A stretch of 42,672 bases of DNA from Prevotella sp. (lineage in GTDB: Bacteria > Bacteroidota > Bacteroidia > Bacteroidales > Bacteroidaceae): contig JAFUTI010000027.1 in the NCBI GenBank assembly GCA_017471465.1, positions 1 through 42,672 on the forward strand, written 5' to 3'. The stretch's first letter is position 1. Every line of letters starts with the position of its first letter. Below are positions 1 to 7,756 of this stretch, in pieces. The notes under the pieces were generated by a model. That model was given only the letters and a program-made list of their open reading frames with translations, made no database searches and was not told where the DNA came from. Position numbers and translations under genes: made by a program.

Positions 1-2
1 AC

Positions 3-302
3 ATGGTGAAGTGCATCCGTGAGCTGGCCCTCGAGGGCAAGCCCGTGAAGCTCGACAACCTGGCCATCATCAAGTGTCAGGTGGAGTCGAAGGGTGCCAA
101 CAGCTACCTGGCCTACGACCTGGGCAAGCACGTGAAGAACATCCGCCTGTCGGTAGTGGGCACCGGCGACTTCACCCGTGCCGAGCTGAACAAGGCCGGC
201 GAACTGGCCTACACCTCGCTGGCCGAGAGCCTGCGCAACGCCGAGCGTCCGCAGCCCGAACCCGAGCCCGACGGCGGCGACGATGACGACAACAACGGAT
301 AG
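3..302 (+). CDS. HU-family DNA-binding protein, C-terminal part (5' end outside window)
   Basis: The visible 99 residues resemble the C-terminal part of the HU-like (IHF/HU fold) proteins common in Bacteroidota, which bind and bend chromosomal DNA. A stretch reading VKLDNLAIIKCQVESKG corresponds to the beta-arm entry (effect of a basal 'gene dosage' strand: V-x-L-D-x-L-x-x-I/F). It is followed by a helical segment and an acidic, Pro/Glu/Asp-rich tail (PEPEPDGGDDDD) that HU proper lacks. The reading frame is open to the window edge, so the first ATG here is probably internal and the gene is cut by the window. A strong terminator follows within 10 nt of the stop. The assignment rests on the pattern of the sequence only. 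Confidence 0.6.
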   Translation: MVKCIRELALEGKPVKLDNLAIIKCQVESKGANSYLAYDLGKHVKNIRLSVVGTGDFTRAELNKAGELAYTSLAESLRNAERPQPEPEPDGGDDDDNNG

Positions 303-309
303 ACACATT

Positions 310-340
310 GAAGGGAAGCCTGCGGGCTTCCCTTCATTAT
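310..340 (+). terminator. Rho-independent terminator after the HU-like gene
   Basis: An 11-bp perfect stem (310-320 paired with 325-335) closes a TGCG tetraloop and is followed by an AT-rich run (ATTATTATTT). It lies directly after the HU-like stop codon and before the convergent prfB stop at 383, so it may serve to separate the two converging transcripts. Confidence 0.85.
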
Positions 341-382
341 TATTTACGAGTGCACAACACTCGATTGGTGCGGTGACAGATT

Positions 383-1501
383 TTACGCTTCTTCGGCAGC
401 GAACTCCATCAGGTAAGCCTTGATGAAGCCGTCGAGCTTGCCGTTCATGACGGCTTCTACGTCGCGGGTCTCGAAGTTGGTGCGGTGGTCCTTGACGCGC
501 TTGTCGTCGAAGACGTAGGAGCGTATCTGCGACCCCCACTCAATCTTCTTCTTGCCGGCCTCAATCTTCGCCTGCGCCTCCATGCGCTTCTTCATGGCGC
601 GGTCGTAGAGCTGTGAACGGAGCAGGGCCATGGCGCGCTCCTTGTTCTTGGGCTGGTCGCGGGTCTCGGTGTTTTCGATAAGGATTTCCTCTTCCTCGCC
701 GGTGTCGGGGTCGGTGTACCAGTAGCGCAGACGGACGCCCGACTCCACCTTGTTGACGTTCTGACCGCCGGCACCTGACGAGCGGAACGTGTCCCACGAC
801 AGTTTGGCCGGGTCGACGTAGACCTCGATAGTGTCGTCGACGAGCGGAGTGACGAAGACGGAGGCAAACGACGTCATGCGCTTGCCCTGGGCATTATAAG
901 GCGAGACGCGTACCAGACGGTGGACGCCGTTCTCGCTCTTCAGGTAGCCGTAGGCATATTCCCCTCCCTCTATCTGCATCGTCACGCTCTTGATACCGGC
1001 ATCCTCGCCGTCGAGGATGTTGGCGACGGTGACCTTATAGCCATGAGCCTCAGCCCAGCGCATATACATACGCATGAGCATCTGTGCCCAGTCCTGAGCC
1101 TCGGTACCGCCGGCACCGCTGTTAATCTTCAGCACGGCGTCCATCGGGTCTTCCTCCTGGCGCAACATGTTCATCAGCTCCAGCGCCTCGATGGCCTCCG
1201 TCGCTTTCTGGTAAGCCTCGTCGACCTCCTGCTCGGTTACCATCTCCTCCTTGTAGAAATCGAAGGCCAACTGCAGTTCGTCGGCTTTCATACGGCAGTC
1301 ACTAAAACTGTCGATCCATTTCTTGATAGCCTTCACCTTTTTCATCTGGGCTTCAGCCCGTTTCGGGTCGTCCCAGAAGTCGGGCGCCTGGGTGCGCAGG
1401 TCTTCCTCTTCCCATGCTATCTGCTTCTCGTCTATCTTCAGGTAGTGCTTCAGCTTCTCGGTTCTGTCGAGCACGTCTTTCAACTGGTCTTGTGTAATCA
1501 T
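383..1501 (-). CDS. prfB: Peptide chain release factor 2 (RF2)
   Basis: This 372-residue protein has full RF2 length. It recognises UAA/UGA in the ribosomal A site and triggers hydrolysis of peptidyl-tRNA. The catalytic GGQ lies at residues 245-247 in the context GAGGQNVNKVES. The stop-codon recognition loop is near 199-211 and reads SPYNAQGKRMTSF, with SPY where enterobacterial RF2 has SPF. The well-known autoregulatory +1 frameshift of RF2, an in-frame UGA after roughly codon 25, is absent: the corresponding stretch HYLKIDEK is read in one frame. The chosen start sits 4 nt after a canonical -7 box, so the mRNA is likely leaderless. Confidence 0.96.
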   Translation of the reverse strand: MITQDQLKDVLDRTEKLKHYLKIDEKQIAWEEEDLRTQAPDFWDDPKRAEAQMKKVKAIKKWIDSFSDCRMKADELQLAFDFYKEEMVTEQEVDEAYQKATEAIEALELMNMLRQEEDPMDAVLKINSGAGGTEAQDWAQMLMRMYMRWAEAHGYKVTVANILDGEDAGIKSVTMQIEGGEYAYGYLKSENGVHRLVRVSPYNAQGKRMTSFASVFVTPLVDDTIEVYVDPAKLSWDTFRSSGAGGQNVNKVESGVRLRYWYTDPDTGEEEEILIENTETRDQPKNKERAMALLRSQLYDRAMKKRMEAQAKIEAGKKKIEWGSQIRSYVFDDKRVKDHRTNFETRDVEAVMNGKLDGFIKAYLMEFAAEEA

Positions 1502-1505
1502 GGTG

Positions 1506-1537
1506 CAAAGGTACGATTAAGTGAGCAAAAAACCAAA
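1506..1537 (-). promoter_or_regulatory. Bacteroidota-type promoter of prfB, giving a leaderless mRNA
   Basis: On the minus strand, TTTG (1537-1534), a 20-nt spacer and TACCTTTG (1513-1506) match the -33/-7 consensus of Bacteroidota housekeeping sigma. Only CACC separates the box from the prfB ATG, so transcription should start at or within a base or two of the start codon. The -33 element lies inside the last codons of the upstream gene. Confidence 0.75.
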
Positions 1538-2158
1538 TATTTTTGCTTTTTTCGAGCGCGAGCACCTCTGAAAGACAGAAAACAACGCAAGAGACAGTAA
1601 CGTGACGACAAAGAAGATGGCTATGACGGCGTAAGACGATGGCTGTGAGGTTTGACGACCGGCGCCAAACCGGCACTGATACTGCACCATGCGGTCGATA
1701 TATGCCTCAACCGTCTTCCAGTTGCCACCCTTGACCTCGGCCATCAACCGGGGGAACACCTCATGGATATACTTACGATGCTCCTCGCTCACGCCGGCAG
1801 GTAAATCGTCGGCGGCAGCATACCATCTGACGGTGCCGTCATCGGCCTTATAGGGGAAGATGCGCAGCGACTGCCAGCCGTTGTAGTCGACGACATAAAC
1901 GAGGAATAGCTGTTCGATGGTCAGGCTGTCATCCTGTGGCAGCGATTGCTGGCGGACGAAGGCACTGAGCGGCATGACGCGACTGTCGTTGTCGCAGACG
2001 AGCAGACGGCAGAACCGGGCTGCCTGCTCCTGCGGCACGACAGAAGGAGAAAGGCTACGGGCAGGCGAGTCCTGCCCGTAAACAGCAAGTGCCGACCCTG
2101 CCAACAGCAGGGCCAACACAGCCAGCTTAAATCGACTCCAGGAACCTGACAACGGCAT
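1517..2158 (-). CDS. Exported membrane protein resembling the middle section of CcsA/ResB cytochrome c assembly proteins
   Basis: About 213 residues. An N-terminal hydrophobic segment (FKLAVLALLLAGSALAVYGQ) is followed by a soluble part and a C-terminal transmembrane helix near residues 180-200, then a basic tail. The soluble part (RFCRLLV...SRVMPLSAFVRQ; SLRIFPYKADDGTVRWYAAADDL; GNWKTVEAYIDRMVQYQ) recalls the periplasmic linker of fused ResB-CcsA cytochrome c biogenesis proteins of Bacteroidota, but the multi-helix haem-handling domains are missing. It overlaps the end of the di-haem protein gene by 32 bp, so translation is probably coupled. The start at 2158 was chosen because it gives a signal sequence; longer in-frame starts run deep into the upstream gene. 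Function is not established. An independent small protein or the remnant of a larger one are both possible. Confidence 0.6.
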   Translation of the reverse strand: MPLSGSWSRFKLAVLALLLAGSALAVYGQDSPARSLSPSVVPQEQAARFCRLLVCDNDSRVMPLSAFVRQQSLPQDDSLTIEQLFLVYVVDYNGWQSLRIFPYKADDGTVRWYAAADDLPAGVSEEHRKYIHEVFPRLMAEVKGGNWKTVEAYIDRMVQYQCRFGAGRQTSQPSSYAVIAIFFVVTLLSLALFSVFQRCSRSKKAKIFGFLLT

Positions 2159-3878
2159 CGCGGTCGGTCTTCGGGAGATAGAAGAAGCGCTCGGTAGCCT
2201 TATAGGCATCGCTCTTCTTCGAGTAGGCATGCCACATGATGGCCTCGACGAGGGTACGGGCACGGCAGTCGTGCAGACGGTCGTCGGCACCCGTCAGCTG
2301 ACGTGAGAGACCGCGTCCCCACAGGGGTGTGGTACGACACCAGCCGGTGCGAATGTCGTTCTTCATGAAGAGACGGTGTTGCACCATGTCGGTATAGGGC
2401 CAGATGGTCTGGTTAGGATACTTAGGCAGCATCTGCGAGGCGTCCTTGCCGATGCTGGCAGCATAGGCTTTGGTAGAGGCGTCGACCCACATATTATCGC
2501 TGCCGGTCTTCCACGACGGACGGTGACATGAGGCACAGCCCAGCTCTGTAAACAGCTGTTTGCCGCGTTTCACGTCAGCTTCGTTCAGGTTACGGGCAGC
2601 AGGAACGGCCAGTCCGCGATGCCACACCATGAACTGGTAGTACTGCCTGTCGCTCATCTCCTCCTGGCCGTTATAGGGAGCTCCATTGAGCAGATACTTC
2701 TCGAAAGTGCTCTTGTAGGTTATCGACGGGGTGTTGAGCACCTCGTAGACGCGGTCTCTGATGCCCTCGTCGGTGCCGTCGGCGTAGTAGGGATGCAGGA
2801 TGCTTGTCTCCGAAGCGCCATGCTCCTTGATATAGCTGATGACATCGGCGTCCTCGCTCTGCGCCTTGGCCCAGGCCGTAGTGGTGTAGAGCCAGTGGCG
2901 GTCGGAACGGGTGACATTGGTAATGTTCCAGATAGCATTGGCACCAGCACCGTCTTGCAACGTGCCGCGTGTCATGGCATAAGTGAAACGTTTCAGCGGA
3001 CCATGATCCCCATGATGGCTGCCTGTATCGTTGTAAGGAGCCGAATAGTAGGCAGCAGCCTTGAACTTGCCAGCCTCCTTGTCCCACATGGCGGGATTCA
3101 GTTCCACGTAGGGAGCCTCTGCCGCCCATTGCTTCTCTATCTCCTCATCGTCGAGGGCATCGAGCAGACCGGTACCATAGATACCGATGGTCGACTCCAG
3201 ACGTACCTCATAGTTGGAGGGTTTGGGATTGGTATTGAAAGCCGTAACGGGTATCGTCACCTCAGGATAGATAAGCGAGTAAGAATCGCCTCCGTCAGGA
3301 AACGTCATTGGAAGGCCGCTCTCCATCGCGGTCACATCCTTCCACTCAATCCTGATCTGACTCTCGTCAATAGGAGCCTTGAAGGGCGTCATGGCCTGTG
3401 TCTGCGGCATACCCGTCACCTCACCGATATAGGCATTGTTGTCGGGGTGATAGATGACCAGCAGGTAGCCGTTGCCTATCTGGTTGGCACGGTACTCCGT
3501 CTGGCGCTTGCCGTGACCATAGCTGGGGTGACAGGCAATACAGCTGTTGCGCACCCAAGCCGGTCCGAGACCTTTGCGCGGCTCTTGCTCAAAGGTGTAA
3601 AGGTGTTCGAAGAAATCCTCGCCGGTGTTGAAGTCCTCTTCCATACCTGCCACGTTCTCCACGGCAGGAGCCGGAGCCGAGTAGCTGGCGTCCTCCGTCG
3701 TGCCCAGTTCGCCGCCAGGATACCATTCCTCGGCGGTAAAGACGTCGTTGGCCTTGCCAAAGAAGTTTTCTTCAGGTGTCAGCGAGCCCAGGCCGTCGTT
3801 GCTGCTGTCATCGGAACATGCTGACAGCGTCATTGCTGCCAGCATGGCCATGACAGACCTTGTCATTAGTCTGTTCAT
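2127..3878 (-). CDS. DUF1111-type di-haem c lipoprotein (putative thiol oxidoreductase)
   Basis: 583 residues. An N-terminal lipoprotein signal has its lipobox at LSAC (C21). Two haem c sites are visible: CIACH at 113-117 and CASCH at 448-452. The C-terminal stretch TPLWGRGLS...LHDCRARTLVEAIMWH is characteristic of DUF1111 proteins, which are related to bacterial di-haem cytochrome c peroxidases; LHDCRAR replaces the more common LHDGRAR. It is expected at the periplasmic face of the outer membrane, handling electrons. It sits 21 nt after the imelysin gene, a pairing commonly seen in iron-uptake-associated loci. Substrate is unknown. Confidence 0.88.
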   Translation of the reverse strand: MNRLMTRSVMAMLAAMTLSACSDDSSNDGLGSLTPEENFFGKANDVFTAEEWYPGGELGTTEDASYSAPAPAVENVAGMEEDFNTGEDFFEHLYTFEQEPRKGLGPAWVRNSCIACHPSYGHGKRQTEYRANQIGNGYLLVIYHPDNNAYIGEVTGMPQTQAMTPFKAPIDESQIRIEWKDVTAMESGLPMTFPDGGDSYSLIYPEVTIPVTAFNTNPKPSNYEVRLESTIGIYGTGLLDALDDEEIEKQWAAEAPYVELNPAMWDKEAGKFKAAAYYSAPYNDTGSHHGDHGPLKRFTYAMTRGTLQDGAGANAIWNITNVTRSDRHWLYTTTAWAKAQSEDADVISYIKEHGASETSILHPYYADGTDEGIRDRVYEVLNTPSITYKSTFEKYLLNGAPYNGQEEMSDRQYYQFMVWHRGLAVPAARNLNEADVKRGKQLFTELGCASCHRPSWKTGSDNMWVDASTKAYAASIGKDASQMLPKYPNQTIWPYTDMVQHRLFMKNDIRTGWCRTTPLWGRGLSRQLTGADDRLHDCRARTLVEAIMWHAYSKKSDAYKATERFFYLPKTDRDAVVRFLESI

Positions 3879-3899
3879 AATCTCTATGTTTTATTGTTT

Positions 3900-5246
3900 T
3901 TATTCTCCTGATATTGAATCCCAGTTATCGGGGTCATCGAAGTTCTTGCCCCAGACGATACTGCAATATTTCACGAAAGGTGAGGGCATATTGCTGATGC
4001 CGGCGACAGAAGCCACGTAAGCGTTCTCGACGGCAGTATTGGTGGCAGCGCTGTTCACACTGGCAAAGAACGTGTGGAATGAATACTGGTTGGCCGTCTT
4101 ATCGGTAGAACCCAGCCAGATGTTGCGGATGCTGCGGATATTATCACGGAAATCAGTGATGGAATTGTAGCTGTAGGGCGACTCCACGTAGGCAATGTCG
4201 CCTGCCGAGAAGGGATTGGCAATCTTGGCCGTGCCCACCTCGCTGCAAATGGCCACACATGAGCCCTCGTTGTTGCTCAGCACCTGACTGATGGCAGCCT
4301 TGAGGGTCGAGAAGGTGCTCTTGCTGCCTGAGACACCGGCTTTGGTGAGGTTGTCGCCATACGACAGACCGTTCTCTGTGGTATAGCCGAGCCCGGCAGC
4401 CTTGACGACGGCCACGCGGCTGGCGTTGGCAGCGGTCTCACCTTCCCAGGCTACCTGCAACTGGAAGCAACGCTGTTTCAGCAATGTGCAGATGGTCTGT
4501 GCATAAGCCAATTCCTGAGCACCGGTAATCTGTTCAAAGTTGGTGTAGGTATCATTAGCCTGCAATTCGGCCACGCGGCGATTCTGTCCGTTACGGAACA
4601 GGATGAACTCCAGGGCATGAAAGCCAAGGATAGAGGCATCCTCCAGCATCTCATCGTTCATACCCGTGTTGAAATAGTTCAGCAGCAGCGAGCGGTTCAA
4701 GGGCCAGGAGTCGATAGTGGGGTCGATGTCGAAGTCGCTGGCAGCACCCATCAGGAAAGCTTCTGAGCGCTCCCAGTTCTGGCGGGCCTTCTTAAAGTCG
4801 CTGCAGGCCTTGTCTACCTGGGTCTGGGTGATGCTACTCACGGTCAGGCCTTTTAGGGTATTCTCCAGATCCTCCACATCGTCGGCCAACTGGGTGTAGG
4901 TGGGTACAATGACGTTGCTAACCAACGTCTGCAGCACCTTGTAGAGATAGGCCTCTTGCGCATCGGTCAGTCTTGACGAGGCGATGGTGGCGTTGGCTTT
5001 CCCCAACTGGGTCACCAGATTGCTGCAGGCGTCAACGGCCGTCTGTCCGAACGCCTTATCCGAATAGTTGGCTTCCGCAGTATTAGCCGGATAGGTGTCA
5101 TTGTCGACAATCGGTGAGGTGGTGACAATGTTGAAGGCATTGTCGGAAGTCTTGTTGTCATCATCGTCGCTGCTGCAAGAAGCGAAACCTACAGAGAGGG
5201 CGCAAACGGCAGCCGACATCATCATAAATCTAATAGTCTTTTTCAT
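3900..5246 (-). CDS. Imelysin family (M75) lipoprotein
   Basis: 448 residues with a lipoprotein signal peptide (lipobox GFASC, C24) and an Asp-rich linker after it. The family signature GxHxxE is at 208-213 (GFHALE), followed by FILFRNGQNRR. Imelysin/IrpA/EfeO-like proteins are helical periplasmic or surface proteins linked to iron acquisition; peptidase activity is doubtful for the family as a whole. The gene lies between a porin-like gene (35-nt gap) and the di-haem DUF1111 gene, consistent with one transcript for an iron- or redox-linked envelope system. Confidence 0.9.
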   Translation of the reverse strand: MKKTIRFMMMSAAVCALSVGFASCSSDDDDNKTSDNAFNIVTTSPIVDNDTYPANTAEANYSDKAFGQTAVDACSNLVTQLGKANATIASSRLTDAQEAYLYKVLQTLVSNVIVPTYTQLADDVEDLENTLKGLTVSSITQTQVDKACSDFKKARQNWERSEAFLMGAASDFDIDPTIDSWPLNRSLLLNYFNTGMNDEMLEDASILGFHALEFILFRNGQNRRVAELQANDTYTNFEQITGAQELAYAQTICTLLKQRCFQLQVAWEGETAANASRVAVVKAAGLGYTTENGLSYGDNLTKAGVSGSKSTFSTLKAAISQVLSNNEGSCVAICSEVGTAKIANPFSAGDIAYVESPYSYNSITDFRDNIRSIRNIWLGSTDKTANQYSFHTFFASVNSAATNTAVENAYVASVAGISNMPSPFVKYCSIVWGKNFDDPDNWDSISGE

Positions 5247-5281
5247 CTGTTGTTTATAATTTAAAAATGTCTTTGAATCTT

Positions 5282-6574
5282 TTACAAGAAGAATCCCTCG
5301 TAGGCTATGCCGATATTGACAGAAGGCTCATCGTTATAGAGACTCTTCAGCAGGCGCTTGGAGTATTCGGCCTTAATGACTATTTGCGGCATGGGATGAT
5401 AGTTGAGGCCAAAGGCCATACGCTTCACTTCGGTATATCCGTATTCGACACCCTTGGTGTTGCTGGCATAAGGGTTGTACTGCTCGTAACGGCCGAAGAC
5501 ATAGAGCTTCCGGTTATCCTGATGCAGGCTTTTTATCTGCGAGAAGACGTCGTAGCCCGCCTCGATGCCTACTGCATAGGCATTCTTGCTGACGAAACCG
5601 GAATGTTTGTAGGGCGACTTGGAGTTCAAACGGTTATACACGTACTTCAACTGCTCAGCATCGCCCAGATAGCCATAGTCGGCCTGTCCGCGGACAATCC
5701 AGTTGTGACCCTTGTAGGTGAGGTCGAACGAGCCGATAAGCACCTCGCCCTTATACTCGGCATCAACGCCCGCGGCATTACGTGGATAGCTGTTGCCGAT
5801 ACTCTGGCCATAGTATCCGCTGAGGCCAAGACGAAGACCGGGGACGGTATAATTGTCAACACGCAGGGCCACACCGTATTTATTGGCAACATCAAACTCC
5901 AATGGCGACTTGTGGCCTTTGTTGATCCATCCCGTGTTAGTGAAATTGTCGGCATTAAGTCCGGCCAGGAACTGGGCCTCGTAGCGGAAGTCCTTGTAGC
6001 GTCCCCAGAACGAGAGACCCGTCTGGTGCCAGGTTGAGGGCAGGATGGTGTTCTCGCCTTCAGGACGGTAGACAGTGAAGAAGTTCAATGGCTCATGATG
6101 GGCATTGTTTAAACCGACAGGCACCACGATATGACCGGCACGGATGTTGGCCCAGCGACCAAACGACTTCTGAATCCAGAACTGCTCCAGCTCCACCTCG
6201 CCGCCTTTTTCCGTCTCCTGCTCCCATTCGCCGCCTTCCTCGTCTTCTTTCTCGTAGGCGATGCCATTGCCACCATGTTCAAACTCTATCTCTGAACTGA
6301 ACGACCAGCCCTTGCCAAAGTCATAGCCTAAATAGACCACGGCGTGGGGGATGTCGAAACGTCCGTGGCTGGGATCATCCTTATGTTCCTCAGGCTGACT
6401 GTAGCGACTCACATGGTCGCTGTAGAAGTTGCGGCTGAAGACCACCTCGCCGTAGCCGCCGACACTGAGTCGGCTACCCTTAACGTCAGCCTTCACGCTG
6501 TCAGCAGTGCTCTCCTGCGCTGTTGCTGTCATGGCTGTCGCAGCCATCATCATGATTCCTATTAGTCTTTTCAT
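5282..6574 (-). CDS. Outer-membrane porin-like beta-barrel (phosphate-selective porin O/P type)
   Basis: 430 residues with a signal peptide (MKRLIGIMMMAATAMTATAQ) and a mature region of alternating aromatic/polar beta strands: VGGYGEVVFSRNF near the start, YLGYDFGKGWSFSSEIEFEHGG, and strands such as KAEYSKRLLKSL and a terminal VNIGIAYEGFFL ending in aromatic residues, as in outer-membrane barrels. The early GGYGE..... and HEPLNFFTVYRPEGENTILPSTWHQTG segments resemble porin O/P and OprP-like proteins of Bacteroidota. It is the first gene of the minus-strand operon. The start at 6574 was chosen over an upstream ATG because it begins the signal peptide and lies about 20 nt after a promoter box. 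Confidence 0.82.
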   Translation of the reverse strand: MKRLIGIMMMAATAMTATAQESTADSVKADVKGSRLSVGGYGEVVFSRNFYSDHVSRYSQPEEHKDDPSHGRFDIPHAVVYLGYDFGKGWSFSSEIEFEHGGNGIAYEKEDEEGGEWEQETEKGGEVELEQFWIQKSFGRWANIRAGHIVVPVGLNNAHHEPLNFFTVYRPEGENTILPSTWHQTGLSFWGRYKDFRYEAQFLAGLNADNFTNTGWINKGHKSPLEFDVANKYGVALRVDNYTVPGLRLGLSGYYGQSIGNSYPRNAAGVDAEYKGEVLIGSFDLTYKGHNWIVRGQADYGYLGDAEQLKYVYNRLNSKSPYKHSGFVSKNAYAVGIEAGYDVFSQIKSLHQDNRKLYVFGRYEQYNPYASNTKGVEYGYTEVKRMAFGLNYHPMPQIVIKAEYSKRLLKSLYNDEPSVNIGIAYEGFFL

Positions 6575-6594
6575 GCTTTCTCGTTTTTCGCCTG

Positions 6595-6625
6595 CAAAGA
6601 TACACAGATTCGAGGATTGTGGCAA
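6595..6625 (-). promoter_or_regulatory. Promoter of the porin-imelysin-DUF1111 operon
   Basis: On the minus strand TTG (6625-6623), a 20-nt spacer and TATCTTTG (6602-6595) match the Bacteroidota consensus. The -7 box ends 20 nt upstream of the chosen ATG. It is divergent from the promoter of the hemerythrin-LuxR gene, about 75 bp away, which makes direct regulation by that protein plausible. Confidence 0.72.
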
Positions 6626-6701
6626 TACCTAAAAATTATGAAAAAGCCTGTTTGCCGACTTCTTAAAAGCGTCGGAAACCAAAAATACCTACTTCTGACT
6701 A

Positions 6702-6732
6702 TTGCACAACTCGGAAAAACCTGCTATCTTTG
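6702..6732 (+). promoter_or_regulatory. Promoter of the hemerythrin-LuxR regulator
   Basis: TTG (6702-6704), a 20-nt spacer and TATCTTTG (6725-6732) form a consensus Bacteroidota promoter, followed by a 22-nt leader to the ATG at 6755. Confidence 0.75.
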
Positions 6733-6754
6733 CACACGATAATAAAAAATAGGT

Positions 6755-7750
6755 ATGAAATATCAGAAGATGTATGAGGCGGACGACAAGATGATTTCAC
6801 TCATCCGCGATAATTACGACCTGCTGCAGTCATTAGGCAGTTTTGGCATCAACTTAGGGTTCGGCGACAAGACGGTACAGGAGACCTGTGAGGATAACAA
6901 GGTGGACACCTACACATTCCTTGCTGTGGTGAACTTTACCGCCAATGGCGATGGGGAAAGGCTACGGATAGGCGACGGAACGCCGGGATTGTTCGAGTCA
7001 GACGAAAGAATCAGCGTCCCCACCCTGCTCCACTACCTGGAGGCCAGCCACGCCTATTTCCTTGATTTCCAACTGCCCTACATCCGCCGGGAACTGACGG
7101 AGTCGCTGGACGAGAATGACTCTCTGGCCCACCTGATACTCCGTTTCTACGATGAATATGCCCACGAGATCCGTCGGCATATGAAATACGAGCAGAAGAC
7201 GCTCTTCCCTTACGTCGAGTCACTCTTGGAAGGACGTCCTGCCAACGACTACAACGTGGAGACCTTCTCCAGACATCACGGGGCTGCCGACAAGAAGCTG
7301 CGCGAGCTGAAGCTGCTGATTATCAAATACCTGCCGCAGGACGGTCTGCACAACAACCAGCTGACGGCCACACTGCACGACATCTACGACAACGAAGAAT
7401 GGCTGCGCCAGCACGCGCTGGTGGAGGATTACATCTTTGTGCCCGCCATCCGCCGTCTGGAGCAAACCGTCAAGCAGAACGACGTGACGAAAAACATCTC
7501 TGAAATGGTGTTCAAGGATGGCATCGGGCAGAATCCCGACGCTCTGTCCGACCGTGAGAAAGACGTGATTATCGCACTCGTGCAGGGCATGTCGAACAAG
7601 GAGATTGCCGACCACCTCTGTATCTCTACCAACACCGTCATCACCCACCGCCGCAACATAGCCCGCAAACTGCAAATCCACAGTCCTGCCGGCCTCACTA
7701 TCTACGCCATCGTCAACGGTCTGGTCGACATCTCTTCGGTTAAGATCTGA
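6755..7750 (+). CDS. Hemerythrin-like di-iron domain fused to a LuxR-type helix-turn-helix regulator
   Basis: 331 residues in three parts. The N-terminal part (residues about 30-60) has C45 and DTYTFL, resembling the ScdA/RIC N-terminal domain. The hemerythrin-type bundle (about 85-235) carries candidate iron ligands H93, H99, H137, H142, E146, H174/H175, H220 and E224. A C-terminal LuxR/FixJ helix-turn-helix (about 262-325) reads LSDREKDVIIALVQGMSNKEIA...TVITHRRNI. RIC/YtfE-like di-iron proteins act in repair of Fe-S or di-iron centres under nitrosative and oxidative stress; the fusion suggests a cytoplasmic sensor-regulator using the di-iron site to sense O2, NO or redox state. It is divergent from the iron/haem-linked operon, its likely target. 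Ligand assignments are by pattern. Confidence 0.88.
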   Translation: MKYQKMYEADDKMISLIRDNYDLLQSLGSFGINLGFGDKTVQETCEDNKVDTYTFLAVVNFTANGDGERLRIGDGTPGLFESDERISVPTLLHYLEASHAYFLDFQLPYIRRELTESLDENDSLAHLILRFYDEYAHEIRRHMKYEQKTLFPYVESLLEGRPANDYNVETFSRHHGAADKKLRELKLLIIKYLPQDGLHNNQLTATLHDIYDNEEWLRQHALVEDYIFVPAIRRLEQTVKQNDVTKNISEMVFKDGIGQNPDALSDREKDVIIALVQGMSNKEIADHLCISTNTVITHRRNIARKLQIHSPAGLTIYAIVNGLVDISSVKI

Positions 7751-7756
7751 CGGAAG

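Noticed and set aside
2619-3824. Long open frame of 401 residues on the plus strand
   Set aside because: It is antisense to the DUF1111 gene, whose haem and family motifs are clear; it has no promoter and shows no recognisable domain.
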